Shown here piece by piece: positions 32,281 through 41,103 of a DNA stretch of 64,000 bases. The notes under the pieces are model-generated. The model saw nothing but the letters and a program-made list of their open reading frames with translations, was not told the DNA's origin and made no database searches. The first letter of the stretch is position 1. Each line of letters starts with the position of its first letter. The stretch is taken from positions 124,001 through 188,000 of the forward strand of contig NAJO01000002.1 of NCBI GenBank assembly GCA_002077065.1. The letters are read 5' to 3'. The position numbers and the translations under genes are program-made. The stretch is from Cryoendolithus antarcticus (Eukaryota > Ascomycota > Dothideomycetes > Cladosporiales > Cladosporiaceae).

Positions 32281-35200
32281 ATGCCTTTTCCTTTCGCGGA
32301 GGTCTGCACCCTCCTCACGAGACTGGAGAATATAGACGCTAGTGGCCCATTACATCTACCGGATGCGCGCAAAGGCAAGGTCAAGGAGACCGTCGAGTCT
32401 TGGTTCAAATCGCACCGCTTGGCAATCGCGAAGCTTGATGTGAATGGAGCTGCGGCGCTGCTCTCTGCCCTGCTACCGGAGCGTCGAACAGACCGTGTCT
32501 ATGGCATACAGTCTCCTGGTCTGTGCCGGATTCTGTGCCGATGTCTGCACCTGCAAGCAGGTCGCGTAAAGGATCTGCGAGCTCACACGGAGCCTGGACG
32601 TGGCGATCTTGGAGCTTGCCTCGAGCGAGTGCTGAGGGACGGAGGTGGACCACCTGCGCAGCCGATTGTCACGCTGGAGGAGGTCGATGATTTTCTTATC
32701 ACTCTGGCTGGAGGTTGCCGCTTCTCTGATCCGAGTATTCAGCAGTTGCCGGCAGGGTCTTCGGAGGCGAGGGATCAGCTACTCGCACGTCTGATTCTCC
32801 GACTGGAACCAGTCTACGCGAAGTGGCTGGTGCGACTTGTTATGAAGGACTTGTCACCTGTCAAGGTAGACGAAGGTTTAGTGCTACGTTCGTTTCATTT
32901 CTTACTTCCGGATCTACTGCGCTTCCAGCAGAATTTCGCTTCGGCAATTTCTTTGCTTCGTGGACCACTAGGGGAGTACCCTGAGCAACCTGATCCTCGC
33001 TCTCAGCGATTGTTACGTCAGCAGGCAACGGCCCAAATCAAGCCATGCGTGGGAGTCAAGGTCGGGCGACCGACGTTCCACAAGGCACGGAGTATGCAAC
33101 ACTGCACGAGTCTCTTGGGGCAACAGGAGTGGGTACTGGAACGCAAGTACGACGGCGAGTACTGTGAGATTCACATCGACCTGTCGCTATCCCCGGACCC
33201 TGTGCAGTGCATCAAGATCTTCTCTAAGAGCGGTAAAGACTCGACTGCAGATCGTAAAGGCATCCACGATACTCTTGTGAAATCCCTCGGCCTCGGTCAA
33301 GCTCACTGCAAGATCAAGCGGCAAGCGATTCTGCTTGGTGAGGTAGTCGTCTGGTCAGACACGGAGAGGCAAGTGCTAGCATTCGAGAAGATAAGAAAGC
33401 ATGTCATGCGATCTGGTGTTTCTCTTGGCACAGACCTAGACTCGCAAAGGCACGAGGGCGAGCATCTCGCAATTGTGTTCTTCGATCTTTTGCTTCTAGA
33501 TGATGAGGTAGTCATGACGAAACCCATAGAGGAGCGGAGGACGTGGCTTCGTGAAGTCTATAAGAAGATCAAAGGCAGAGCGTTTAGCGCAGAGTGGAAG
33601 ACAGTCAACTTTGCTGAAGCGGGAATTGCTGAGCGACACCTAATACACCAGTTCGCTGCTTCCATTGCCGAGCGCTGCGAAGGACTGGTGCTGAAGCCAT
33701 GTGGCGTGCCGTACTTCTCGCTTAATCGCGATGACGAGGGCTTCACTGGTGGCTTCGTGAAGCTTAAGAAAGATTACATCGCAGATTTGGGCGACGAGGC
33801 GGACTTCGCTGTCATCGGCGGTACCTACAATGCCCAGCATGCGCTGAAAAATGGACTCCCGCATGTCAAGTGGACTCATTTCCACCTTGGCGCGCTGCTA
33901 AACAAGGAGGACGTGCTACGCTACGATGCTAAGCCGAAGTTCAAGATCGTTGGCACGGTCAACAGTGATGGCTGGATACCCAAGCCGGTCTTGCAAAGCG
34001 TGAACACAGTTGCTACTTTCTCTGCCATCGAGTACTGCTCTCGGACATCCGCATCTCACTTTGATCTCGAGATACCACCATCATGCAAGATCGACCACGT
34101 TTTCACCACTCCGCTCGTGTTCGAAGTCCTCGGCTCGGGCTTCGAGAAGCCTTCGAATGCTGATTGCTTCATGCTCCGGCATGCTCGAGTCAAGAAGCTC
34201 CACCAAGACCGATCGTGGAAGGATTGTGTCTCGTTCCGTGAATTGCAAGATCAAGCGCAGGCGACACGTGATATTCCAGCTGACTCAGAGAGTCAAGAGA
34301 CAAGGCGGTGGATCGAGAAGCTGGAGAATAAGTGTCAGAAGAAGTTCGAGCGGGAGAGGACCGCAACGCCGAGATCGCGCACGACTGCAACGCCTTCGAC
34401 GAGTCGATCGCTGGGTACTACGGAATCTGCTGGCATTGAGATCGATTGCTCCGTGAACAGACCTAGCAGACGGTCGGATCGGAAGCCTATGTCGGACGTT
34501 AGTGGCAACCGGCGACGGCTGCCTCATGCCGTCGAGCCCAAAGGCCAAGAAGAACTGGATAGGTCGATACTTGTCGAGCAGCCACCATCGCCAGACAGGA
34601 AGCGGCGACGCGAGAGTGCTAGGCACACACCGTGTCCGCCAGCAAAACGACAGTGCAACAGGTCTGAAGCTCTCCACTCGGTTGAGGCACGTGAGACAGA
34701 GTCGGACCCGGATACGAGTAACTTCGTACCGCCTGCAATTGCCCGGGGGAATGCGACATTGGTTCAAAGGTCAATGCCAGCATCCCTACCTGGCAAGTGG
34801 CTTGGATTATTCAGGCAGCCTATGCAGAGCGCGGCGGAGCGCGCCCAACGAATCGCCAACGTTGCGTCTCGCCACTGCGAGAGTACCCTTTGTCACTTCT
34901 CGAAGTCGGTCGTCTACCTCGCGCCCTGCATCGCGAAAACACCATATATCACCTCCACGCTCCTCAGCCAGCACTCAGCTATAACAAGCTGCGCGCTGAG
35001 CCACTGGACGCGCAAAACACTCACACACGCCTCGTTGACCGACACTGTCTCGGAGAGCCAGTCTTACCCCGGCTGCCGGAAGATCGTGCTTATTGAAGCA
35101 AGACGAATCGACGCCACGCGTGCTGTTATTGCGGACATAGAGGCATTGGGCTTTAAGGAAAGGGTAGAGGTCTGGGACTGGAGAGTGCTGGAGCGGATCA

Positions 35201-35313
35201 AGCGGCATGGCAAGTTGGACGAGAAATGTTGGTGGGCTCACTTTGTGGGTGCATTGATATGGAACGGGGAGACCGATGCGGCTGAGTTTGTGAGGAGTCA
35301 GAGGGGTGGATGA
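32281..35313 (+). CDS. ATP-dependent DNA ligase, fungal accessory type
   Basis: A single-exon gene of 1010 residues. An alpha-helical N-terminal DNA-binding region (about 1-260) is followed by the adenylation domain. Motif I is ERKYDGEY with the nucleotidyl-accepting Lys at residue 289. Motif III is FFDLLLLDD (about 400), motif IV is EGLVLK (about 466) and motif V is FVKLKKDY (about 492). An OB-fold region follows to about 640. The C-terminal third is Ser/Arg-rich and charged, then has a more ordered end (VYLAPCIAKTPYITSTLL..., VWDWRVLERI) that could be a diverged BRCT-like domain. The layout resembles ligase IV, but the usual KxDGxR is KYDGEY. It is probably a second, repair-type nuclear ligase rather than the replicative one. 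The start is the first in-frame ATG. Confidence 0.85.
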   Translation: MPFPFAEVCTLLTRLENIDASGPLHLPDARKGKVKETVESWFKSHRLAIAKLDVNGAAALLSALLPERRTDRVYGIQSPGLCRILCRCLHLQAGRVKDLRAHTEPGRGDLGACLERVLRDGGGPPAQPIVTLEEVDDFLITLAGGCRFSDPSIQQLPAGSSEARDQLLARLILRLEPVYAKWLVRLVMKDLSPVKVDEGLVLRSFHFLLPDLLRFQQNFASAISLLRGPLGEYPEQPDPRSQRLLRQQATAQIKPCVGVKVGRPTFHKARSMQHCTSLLGQQEWVLERKYDGEYCEIHIDLSLSPDPVQCIKIFSKSGKDSTADRKGIHDTLVKSLGLGQAHCKIKRQAILLGEVVVWSDTERQVLAFEKIRKHVMRSGVSLGTDLDSQRHEGEHLAIVFFDLLLLDDEVVMTKPIEERRTWLREVYKKIKGRAFSAEWKTVNFAEAGIAERHLIHQFAASIAERCEGLVLKPCGVPYFSLNRDDEGFTGGFVKLKKDYIADLGDEADFAVIGGTYNAQHALKNGLPHVKWTHFHLGALLNKEDVLRYDAKPKFKIVGTVNSDGWIPKPVLQSVNTVATFSAIEYCSRTSASHFDLEIPPSCKIDHVFTTPLVFEVLGSGFEKPSNADCFMLRHARVKKLHQDRSWKDCVSFRELQDQAQATRDIPADSESQETRRWIEKLENKCQKKFERERTATPRSRTTATPSTSRSLGTTESAGIEIDCSVNRPSRRSDRKPMSDVSGNRRRLPHAVEPKGQEELDRSILVEQPPSPDRKRRRESARHTPCPPAKRQCNRSEALHSVEARETESDPDTSNFVPPAIARGNATLVQRSMPASLPGKWLGLFRQPMQSAAERAQRIANVASRHCESTLCHFSKSVVYLAPCIAKTPYITSTLLSQHSAITSCALSHWTRKTLTHASLTDTVSESQSYPGCRKIVLIEARRIDATRAVIADIEALGFKERVEVWDWRVLERIKRHGKLDEKCWWAHFVGALIWNGETDAAEFVRSQRGG

Positions 35314-35583
35314 TTGTGATATCCTTGTGAGTGTTTTGAGTATGAGCTATAATCATGATGGATTGACACGGCTGCTGTTCCTTCCACTGAGATCTCCCCT
35401 GCTCTCATCCTTCTTCCAGTGCTTCGTGCTGTGAGCGAAGACTGAACTTTGCGACCTGTTGAGGAAGGACGAGCTAACGAAACTTGGCCCTCGATTCGAT
35501 GCATGTCAGTAGCCAGCCGCTTCACTGGCCTCACCAGCGATAGTGTGAGCCAATCGAGGTTTCAGCATTCTCCTATCGGTCTC

Positions 35584-36771
35584 TCACCCTGGTCTCCAAC
35601 CCAGTGGATCCACGACCGGCGTCCTGTCCCCACTACCTTCAGCCTCCCCATCCGCCCCTCGCTTCCCCTTGCCCTTCGCCCTCAGCTCCTCAGCCTGCAC
35701 GAACATTTTCATAGTATGCTCCCACACCACCGGCCCCAGATTCTCATCTCGATACCGCTTCAGCACTTTCTCGTCACCAGTAGACTTACTGTCCCAATCG
35801 AGTAAGTACGCCCCACTGCCCTCCGTCCCATCCGAACCCCTCATGACCCCGAAACCTTTCTGCACCGGGACACCAGGCTGTGGACCTGATTTGGTGTCCT
35901 CCCGCCACTTAGCAGGTGGGAACGATTGCGATGTGAGTTGGAAGAAGTGTCGTTCCCCTGACTCCTGCACATTCAAGATCCAAGGAGACATGACCGAGTA
36001 CATGACCTTGACAGCCAGCCTCGCCGGCCCAGTGAGCTCGTTCGCGATGCCAGTCTTAACGGTTCCAGGGTAAGAGTGCATGAACGTCGTACCTGGGTAG
36101 CGTTGCGCGAGCTCCTCGACCATGAAGTCAGACATCACTGTGCAGTGCGCCAGTGCAGCATGGAGTCCGAACTTCCGCTTCAGATCCAGATCCTGGACGT
36201 TGACCTTGCCTTCGCTACCTGCCGCTAGGACGGTATTGACGCGACTTAGCTCGCCGGCTTCTGCAGCTGCGGTCAGGCAAGGCATTAAGTTCACGGCAAA
36301 GCGGATTCGAGAGTAATAGTTCGTGCACATTTTGCGATCGAGACCTTCGTCCGTCTCGGTTCGGCCGGAGAGTGTCATGTAGCCGGCTGTCAGGAAGAGA
36401 GCGTTGATCTTGGGTTCCTTCTCGCGGAGCTCAGCGCAGACTGTATCGACGTTCTCGAGGCGTGAGACATCGCGCGCGATGAAGAAGCATTGGCCGGAGG
36501 GGTTGACCTCGGATAGCTTCGAGATGATCGCGTCTGCCTTATCTTTACTTCTAATGACCTCGTCAGTATCGAACCAGTTTGACATAGCCGGCGACGACAT
36601 CAGTCTACCCTACCTGCCGATAATATAGGCTCGTGGTCGGACTGTTCGCTGGAACACTTCCTTTAATGTTGCCTCGCCTATACCACCCGTGGCTCCAACA
36701 TAGATGCCAATAAAATCCCGTATCAGCTCGCCCTGTGCGTTGCTCGCGCGGACTGCTTCGAGGTTGACCAT
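35584..36771 (-). CDS. Short-chain dehydrogenase/reductase-like protein
   Basis: The product has 374 residues. The exons are 36771..36614 and 36550..35584, with a 63-bp intron (GTAGGG..CATTAG, TACTGAC branch) joining AYIIGR to SKDKADAI. The N terminus has the dinucleotide loop GATGGIGEATLKEV. The NNAG-equivalent strand reads NALFLTAGYMTL. The expected catalytic YxxxK is not visible; the matching helix reads ALAHCTVMSDFMVEELAQRYPG, followed by SYPGTVKTGI. The Rossmann scaffold is kept, but classical catalysis is doubtful. Fungal SDRs of this group are often listed as retinol-dehydrogenase-like. The C terminus is charged and low in complexity. The substrate is unknown. Confidence 0.78.
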
Positions 36772-37584
36772 TGATTTCAGCAAGGTAATAGCCGTATTGC
36801 TACGCAGTGATCAAGGCATGAGAGCCGATCAACATATATTGATCGCCCAGAACTGCTGTCATTGACGATAAGGTAAGGTCTATTGATGCATGATGAGTGA
36901 AATTGAAGGAGAGATCTCTTGTTCTGCAGAGTAGCGACAGGGCCTGGCATTGTGGCTCAAACCTTAGATTCCATTACTCTTCGACGAGCTTCGACAGCGT
37001 GACGGGAAGGCAGGAACCATGGCGCTCCGGCACAATCGGTATGTGAAGATAGGCCATGTCCTCCATCCGTCGACCACGCGCATCTTCCGAGTCTGCGCTG
37101 ACTAGGCCCCCAATTGCCGGTGTTGAGCAGGGCAAATGCCATGATCTGGAAGCCACACTCGGAGCCAACTCCACGATCCATGTTGCCCGCCTCCGCGTGC
37201 ATGAAACCGCCTAGTAAGTGTGCGTGTCTAGCGGCATCGGTACTGCACGACACCAGCTGCGATATGAGCGCTCGACAAGATCTTCGGACGTGCATGAGAT
37301 GTGCAGCTCGTTGGCGCAGATCGAAAACTGTTGTGATCGACGCTACGATCGACGCCACCGCTCTTAGATACAGCTGGAGATAAGACAGGGACGGGAGTCC
37401 AATGATAAAATACATCCAAACACTATGAAGGCTGTACTTTTAATACACTATCGGTCACAGCGACGTCACTCAGTAAGTGATTGACGGCAATGCTAACGAG
37501 CAGTGAACCATGTCGTCCTTCACCCAGCCTCATGCCAGCCAACCCGAATGCCAACGCAGTCCCCCTGATGCCACCTCACCCCAT
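36772..37584. other. Intergenic
   Basis: About 810 bp: SDR upstream region and NTF2-like 3' flank. Small frames on both strands, none convincing. Confidence 0.45.
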
Positions 37585-38154
37585 CTAAGCGCTGAACACC
37601 TCCCTCTTCCCCGGGTGCGTAGCCCCATCGGACGCAGGACACCCAGGCAACAACTTCCCAATATCCGCCAACCAAGCCGCCGAATTGAACTCAGCGTAAA
37701 TCTTCTTAATAAGCCATCCATACTTGCTGTCCTTGCACTTGCGCGTCTCAAGAATTGACACACCGCCAACAACCTGCGGCTTCAGTCCCACACTCCACCT
37801 AACAGTGATGACATCGCAGGTGAACCACACATTCTCGACCTTGAATGGCACGGAAGGCTGGCCAGCGGATTCGGTCTGGAACTGCTGCTTTGTCTCGAAG
37901 GCGGGCGCAGTAAGGTTGAATGGCGCCAGGCAGCCGCCGTTCTTGAGGGACTGGATGGAGCCGCTGTAATCGGTGAAGTCCTCTGCGAAGAGCGCGTTGG
38001 CGACGTCGTTGTTGTAGATTTGGATGATGCCGCCGAAGGTCTGGGCGATTTCGTCGGCTTTGGAGGAGGTGAGGCAGTGCTTGTTGTGGTGACCATGCCA
38101 GGAGACGGCGCCGCTGAGAGCCGCGGTGGCGTTGGCGAGGGTTGGGAAGTGCAT
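37585..38154 (-). CDS. NTF2-like domain protein
   Basis: A single-exon gene of 189 residues. The pattern fits the fungal NTF2/SnoaL-like alpha+beta barrel: a helix with SKADEIAQTFGGIIQIYNND, then ALFAEDFTDYSGSIQSL, a Cys-containing loop (GGCLAPFNLTAP), and beta strands PFKVENVWFTCDVITVRW, VGGVSILETRKC and YGWLIKKIYAEFNSAAWLADIG. Fungal relatives are often secreted. The N terminus here (MHFPTLANATAALSGAVSWHG) is only a weak signal peptide. The ligand or reaction is unknown. Confidence 0.75.
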   Translation of the reverse strand: MHFPTLANATAALSGAVSWHGHHNKHCLTSSKADEIAQTFGGIIQIYNNDVANALFAEDFTDYSGSIQSLKNGGCLAPFNLTAPAFETKQQFQTESAGQPSVPFKVENVWFTCDVITVRWSVGLKPQVVGGVSILETRKCKDSKYGWLIKKIYAEFNSAAWLADIGKLLPGCPASDGATHPGKREVFSA

Positions 38155-38699
38155 GCTTGCGTTATTAATTTCGGGCCCTGGACCGGGTTAAAATTGGGGC
38201 TGCGAAGTGGTCTTGTGGATAGTCTGGGAGTTTAGGGAGAGCAGGAAGAAGTGCGGTGAGGGCGGAAGTGCTTGTCCTTTGTAGCCTCTTGACATCTATT
38301 CGATAATTTCGTGTTGCTTCCAATGGCTGTCTTGGCGGGCCATTGGAGACTTGCGATATATGCTGACCGTCAGATTCGGCCAATGGGTTCGCGACGCACT
38401 CTAGAGGGGTTGCGAAGTCTCTCCTCACTACAGAAATGCTTTCCGATAAGTACCGGCAAATGTGTGGGTCCCATCGACTGGAATTTCCGGACACGGCTTG
38501 TCTAGGAAGTGACAGGGACAGTGCGGTGAGTGTCGCTTCGGTACAGAATTTCAGAATTTCGGCATGCCGACAGGCGACGCATCGGGAATTTGTAGACACA
38601 GGAACTGCCAGTGGATGGTGCGACGCTGCAAACACTCTCGTGATGCCATATTCGGAACGCGCCATTTCGTCTAGGTGAAAACTTCATTCAAACTTCACC
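38155..38699. other. Intergenic
   Basis: About 545 bp upstream of the NTF2-like gene. An open frame of 166 codons on the minus strand (38165-38665) has no recognisable feature and is not called. Confidence 0.45.
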
Positions 38700-39716
38700 C
38701 TAATCTTCCAGTGATCCCGGTCCAATAGATGGCGCACCACCACTAGGTCGTCCCGTACCCGGGCTCGACTCTCGGGTTGGACGTGTCGTTGTTGGCTGAC
38801 CAGCCGGCTTCTGCGCAGATGTCGCAGGCCTGCTCGGTCGGTCAAAGGGGTATGCACCGTTATCGTCCCGTTTAGGTGCTTGACCGGTGCGTGCGACATT
38901 CGGCCGTGGCGCGAAGGGCGTCGATCCAGGACTGGGTCTCGACGCAGCAGCAAATCGCGATCCACCACTCGTTCCAGCGCTTGGTCTCGCAGCTCCGAAT
39001 GGTCGTGACCCAGGTGCGGCTCTCGCTCCAAAGGCCGGTCTCGCACCAGTGCTCGGTCCTCTAGCCCCTCCAGTCCTGCCTCCTGCGACACTTGCCCCAG
39101 CCCCTCCCGGCCCACCAGGTCGCCTCCCCTGCCCCGCCGTCCGCGTAGTCCTTGCCTCCGCCCTCTTCGCTGCCTCCCTCTGCACAGCCATGCCTTCATC
39201 ATAGATGAATGCACTGATCTCCACTCGTCCACCAAAGTCCTTCACAGTGCCTCCACTAACATACATCTTCTCGGTACCCTTCTTCCTGGCCTGAATCGCT
39301 GTTCGTGAGCTCGGCTTCTCCCCTGCCCTTTGCAATGCCACGTAAGCTGTGAGTAGTTTGTCTGTGACTTGTGAGGCTGTGGGGAGATTTCGAATTGAGG
39401 CGCGGTTGAATGTGTAAGTTGAGGTGCGCCATTCTTGGGCTCCGAGGGGAGTTGCGGCAAATTTTATGCCCAGACGACGGGTGATGTTGGCGTGGGAGAG
39501 GTTCAGTTCGCGGGGGGAAGCGCCATTGAGGCGGGCGAGGGAGCCGTGAGAGATCTTCAGGCGAGCGCTGTGGGGGAGTTCGGAGGAGGTGCCTGGGGGT
39601 GGACCTGAGGGGGCGGTGGGGGTGAGATTCATTGAGAGGTGGCGGCGGGCGACGCGCGAGGGATGGACGGGTAGCATTGTGCGTGATCGTACGCAAGAGC
39701 AGGTTGGAGTAGCCAT
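38700..39716 (-). CDS. Uncharacterised, probably mitochondrial protein with Gly/Pro/Arg-rich tail
   Basis: 338 residues from ATG 39716 in one exon. The first about 35 residues (MATPTCSCVRSRTMLPVHPSRVARRHLSMN) are Arg/Ser-rich without acids, like a mitochondrial presequence. The folded part (about 50-200) contains LKISHGSLARLNGASPRELNLSHANITRRLGIKF, TYTFNRASIRNLPTASQVTDKLLTAYVALQRAGEKP and MYVSGGTVKDFGGRVEISAFIYDEGMAV. I do not recognise a named family. The last about 140 residues are Gly/Pro/Arg/Ala/Ser-rich and disordered. It is divergent from the uS3m candidate, which supports but does not prove a mitochondrial translation role. Confidence 0.7.
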   Translation of the reverse strand: MATPTCSCVRSRTMLPVHPSRVARRHLSMNLTPTAPSGPPPGTSSELPHSARLKISHGSLARLNGASPRELNLSHANITRRLGIKFAATPLGAQEWRTSTYTFNRASIRNLPTASQVTDKLLTAYVALQRAGEKPSSRTAIQARKKGTEKMYVSGGTVKDFGGRVEISAFIYDEGMAVQREAAKRAEARTTRTAGQGRRPGGPGGAGASVAGGRTGGARGPSTGARPAFGARAAPGSRPFGAARPSAGTSGGSRFAAASRPSPGSTPFAPRPNVARTGQAPKRDDNGAYPFDRPSRPATSAQKPAGQPTTTRPTRESSPGTGRPSGGAPSIGPGSLED

Positions 39717-39939
39717 TGTGTCACTACTGACAAGTTGTCGAGTTGTGTATGCTGTACATTCATCTGAAGTGGTACTCGAGATGATCGCCGCGGAGGAGAG
39801 CATCAGACTGTGCCTCAATTGACCAATATATTGATTGAGACCCATCAATTCCGATAGGACCACCACACTTTCATCTGGACTTCCATCTTGTTTGCCTGCC
39901 TCCTCCACCACATCGTACTCTCGATACACCCTCCTCATC
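39717..39939. promoter_or_regulatory. Divergent promoter of two mitochondrial-looking genes
   Basis: 223 bp separate the two start codons, so both promoters must lie here. Confidence 0.55.
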
Positions 39940-40554
39940 ATGGCCGCCGCTGCCCCAGCAACATACACCCGCACCGCCCGCCGCCTCGCCACCGACCTCC
40001 TCTGCCCCACCATAAAAGCCCCCATCGAATCCCTCCTCTCCCGCCTCTACGCCAAACCCGTAACCCTACACCTCACAAAACTCGCCCGGCCCCAACTAGA
40101 CGCCGAGATCCTCGCAAACCTCGTAACGCAGAAACTCCGCGACCGACGAAACACGCCGCGGAAAGTAATCCGAGATGCCGTATGGCGCGCACAGTTGCCA
40201 GTGAGCCAGAGCCAGGTGCCGAGTCTGGCGTCGCATGCCAAAGCGGCGGAAACAGCGTTGGCGCGGGATCCGAGTCGGGCTACGCTGGGACGGCAACGCG
40301 CGAGTTTGAGTAGTGTAGTCGCGGGGCTGCGGTTGAAGCAAGTCAGCAGTGTGTATGTCAGCGCTGCCGGGCGATTGGGAAAGCGTATGACTGCCAATCG
40401 GGCGCAGGAGAAGGTTGCTAGGAAGGGACTGACGAGTAAGGGGCCTGGCTTCATGGTGAGGGGAGTTGGCAAGGCGCACACGAGGGTTGCGTTGAAGGCT
40501 GGGAAGCGGAGAGTGGGTGCTTTCGGGATTAGGGTTGCGGTTGGGCATTCGTGA
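39940..40554 (+). CDS. Candidate nuclear-encoded mitochondrial ribosomal protein uS3m
   Basis: A single-exon gene of 204 residues. The N terminus is basic and Ala-rich (AAAAPATYTRTARRLATDLL), fitting import into mitochondria. The C-terminal 70 residues match the uS3m/Rps3 ending: a GRLGKRMTANR block, then basic spacers, then GAFGIRVAV (the family's GSFGIKGWI-like end). A conserved helix earlier (ARPQLDAEILANLVTQKLRDR) fits the lower uS3 domain. In many filamentous ascomycetes rps3 is encoded in mtDNA, so a nuclear copy is notable. ATG 39940 has ATCATGG context. The assignment rests on short motifs and is moderately sure. Confidence 0.68.
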   Translation: MAAAAPATYTRTARRLATDLLCPTIKAPIESLLSRLYAKPVTLHLTKLARPQLDAEILANLVTQKLRDRRNTPRKVIRDAVWRAQLPVSQSQVPSLASHAKAAETALARDPSRATLGRQRASLSSVVAGLRLKQVSSVYVSAAGRLGKRMTANRAQEKVARKGLTSKGPGFMVRGVGKAHTRVALKAGKRRVGAFGIRVAVGHS

Positions 40555-41103
40555 GAGGCCTAACGAGGGATGTGGAGACGATCAGATAAGAGGGACTGGA
40601 TGTGTACGACCGATGGGCCTAAGGTGTCGTTTCGACGACGGAGCTCGCCTTGCACGGAGACGACAGGACGCACGTGCGTTGACCATCACACTATCGGAGA
40701 CGACTGTCCGGAGAGCTGCTGACGACGTGGTGCACGGCTGGCCGATGCTGCGGCTCCATGCCTCGCTTAAAGTCGACTTTGACTGAGCGAGCTCTGTGAG
40801 GAATCAGAGTGGAAGTAAGGTTACTTGATGGAAGTGCGTATCGCATCCCCTGTATTAGCCCACGGTATAGGTCAGGTAGCATGCCCTCACGCGGAGCAAA
40901 GCCTAATGGAGCAAGGACAAAGAGGCACATCTGTAGATATTGTACAACATGCGCAATGTGCTGGCGATTGGCAGGGCCCGACCTGCCGCCTTAAGTATCA
41001 ATTGTTCGCAGCTTCAGAATCTGAACATCATGCTAAATATCTCCGCAAATGCCATTCTCCACAGCGGCAACCCCAGCACGTATTTTGGAAACCATCCGAA
41101 CTC
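40555..41103. other. Convergent intergenic region
   Basis: About 550 bp between two convergent genes, holding both 3' flanks. No gene seen. Confidence 0.5.

Noticed and set aside
38165..38665. 166-codon minus-strand frame between the NTF2-like and mitochondrial-looking genes
   Set aside because: Composition not protein-like and no domain; likely chance.
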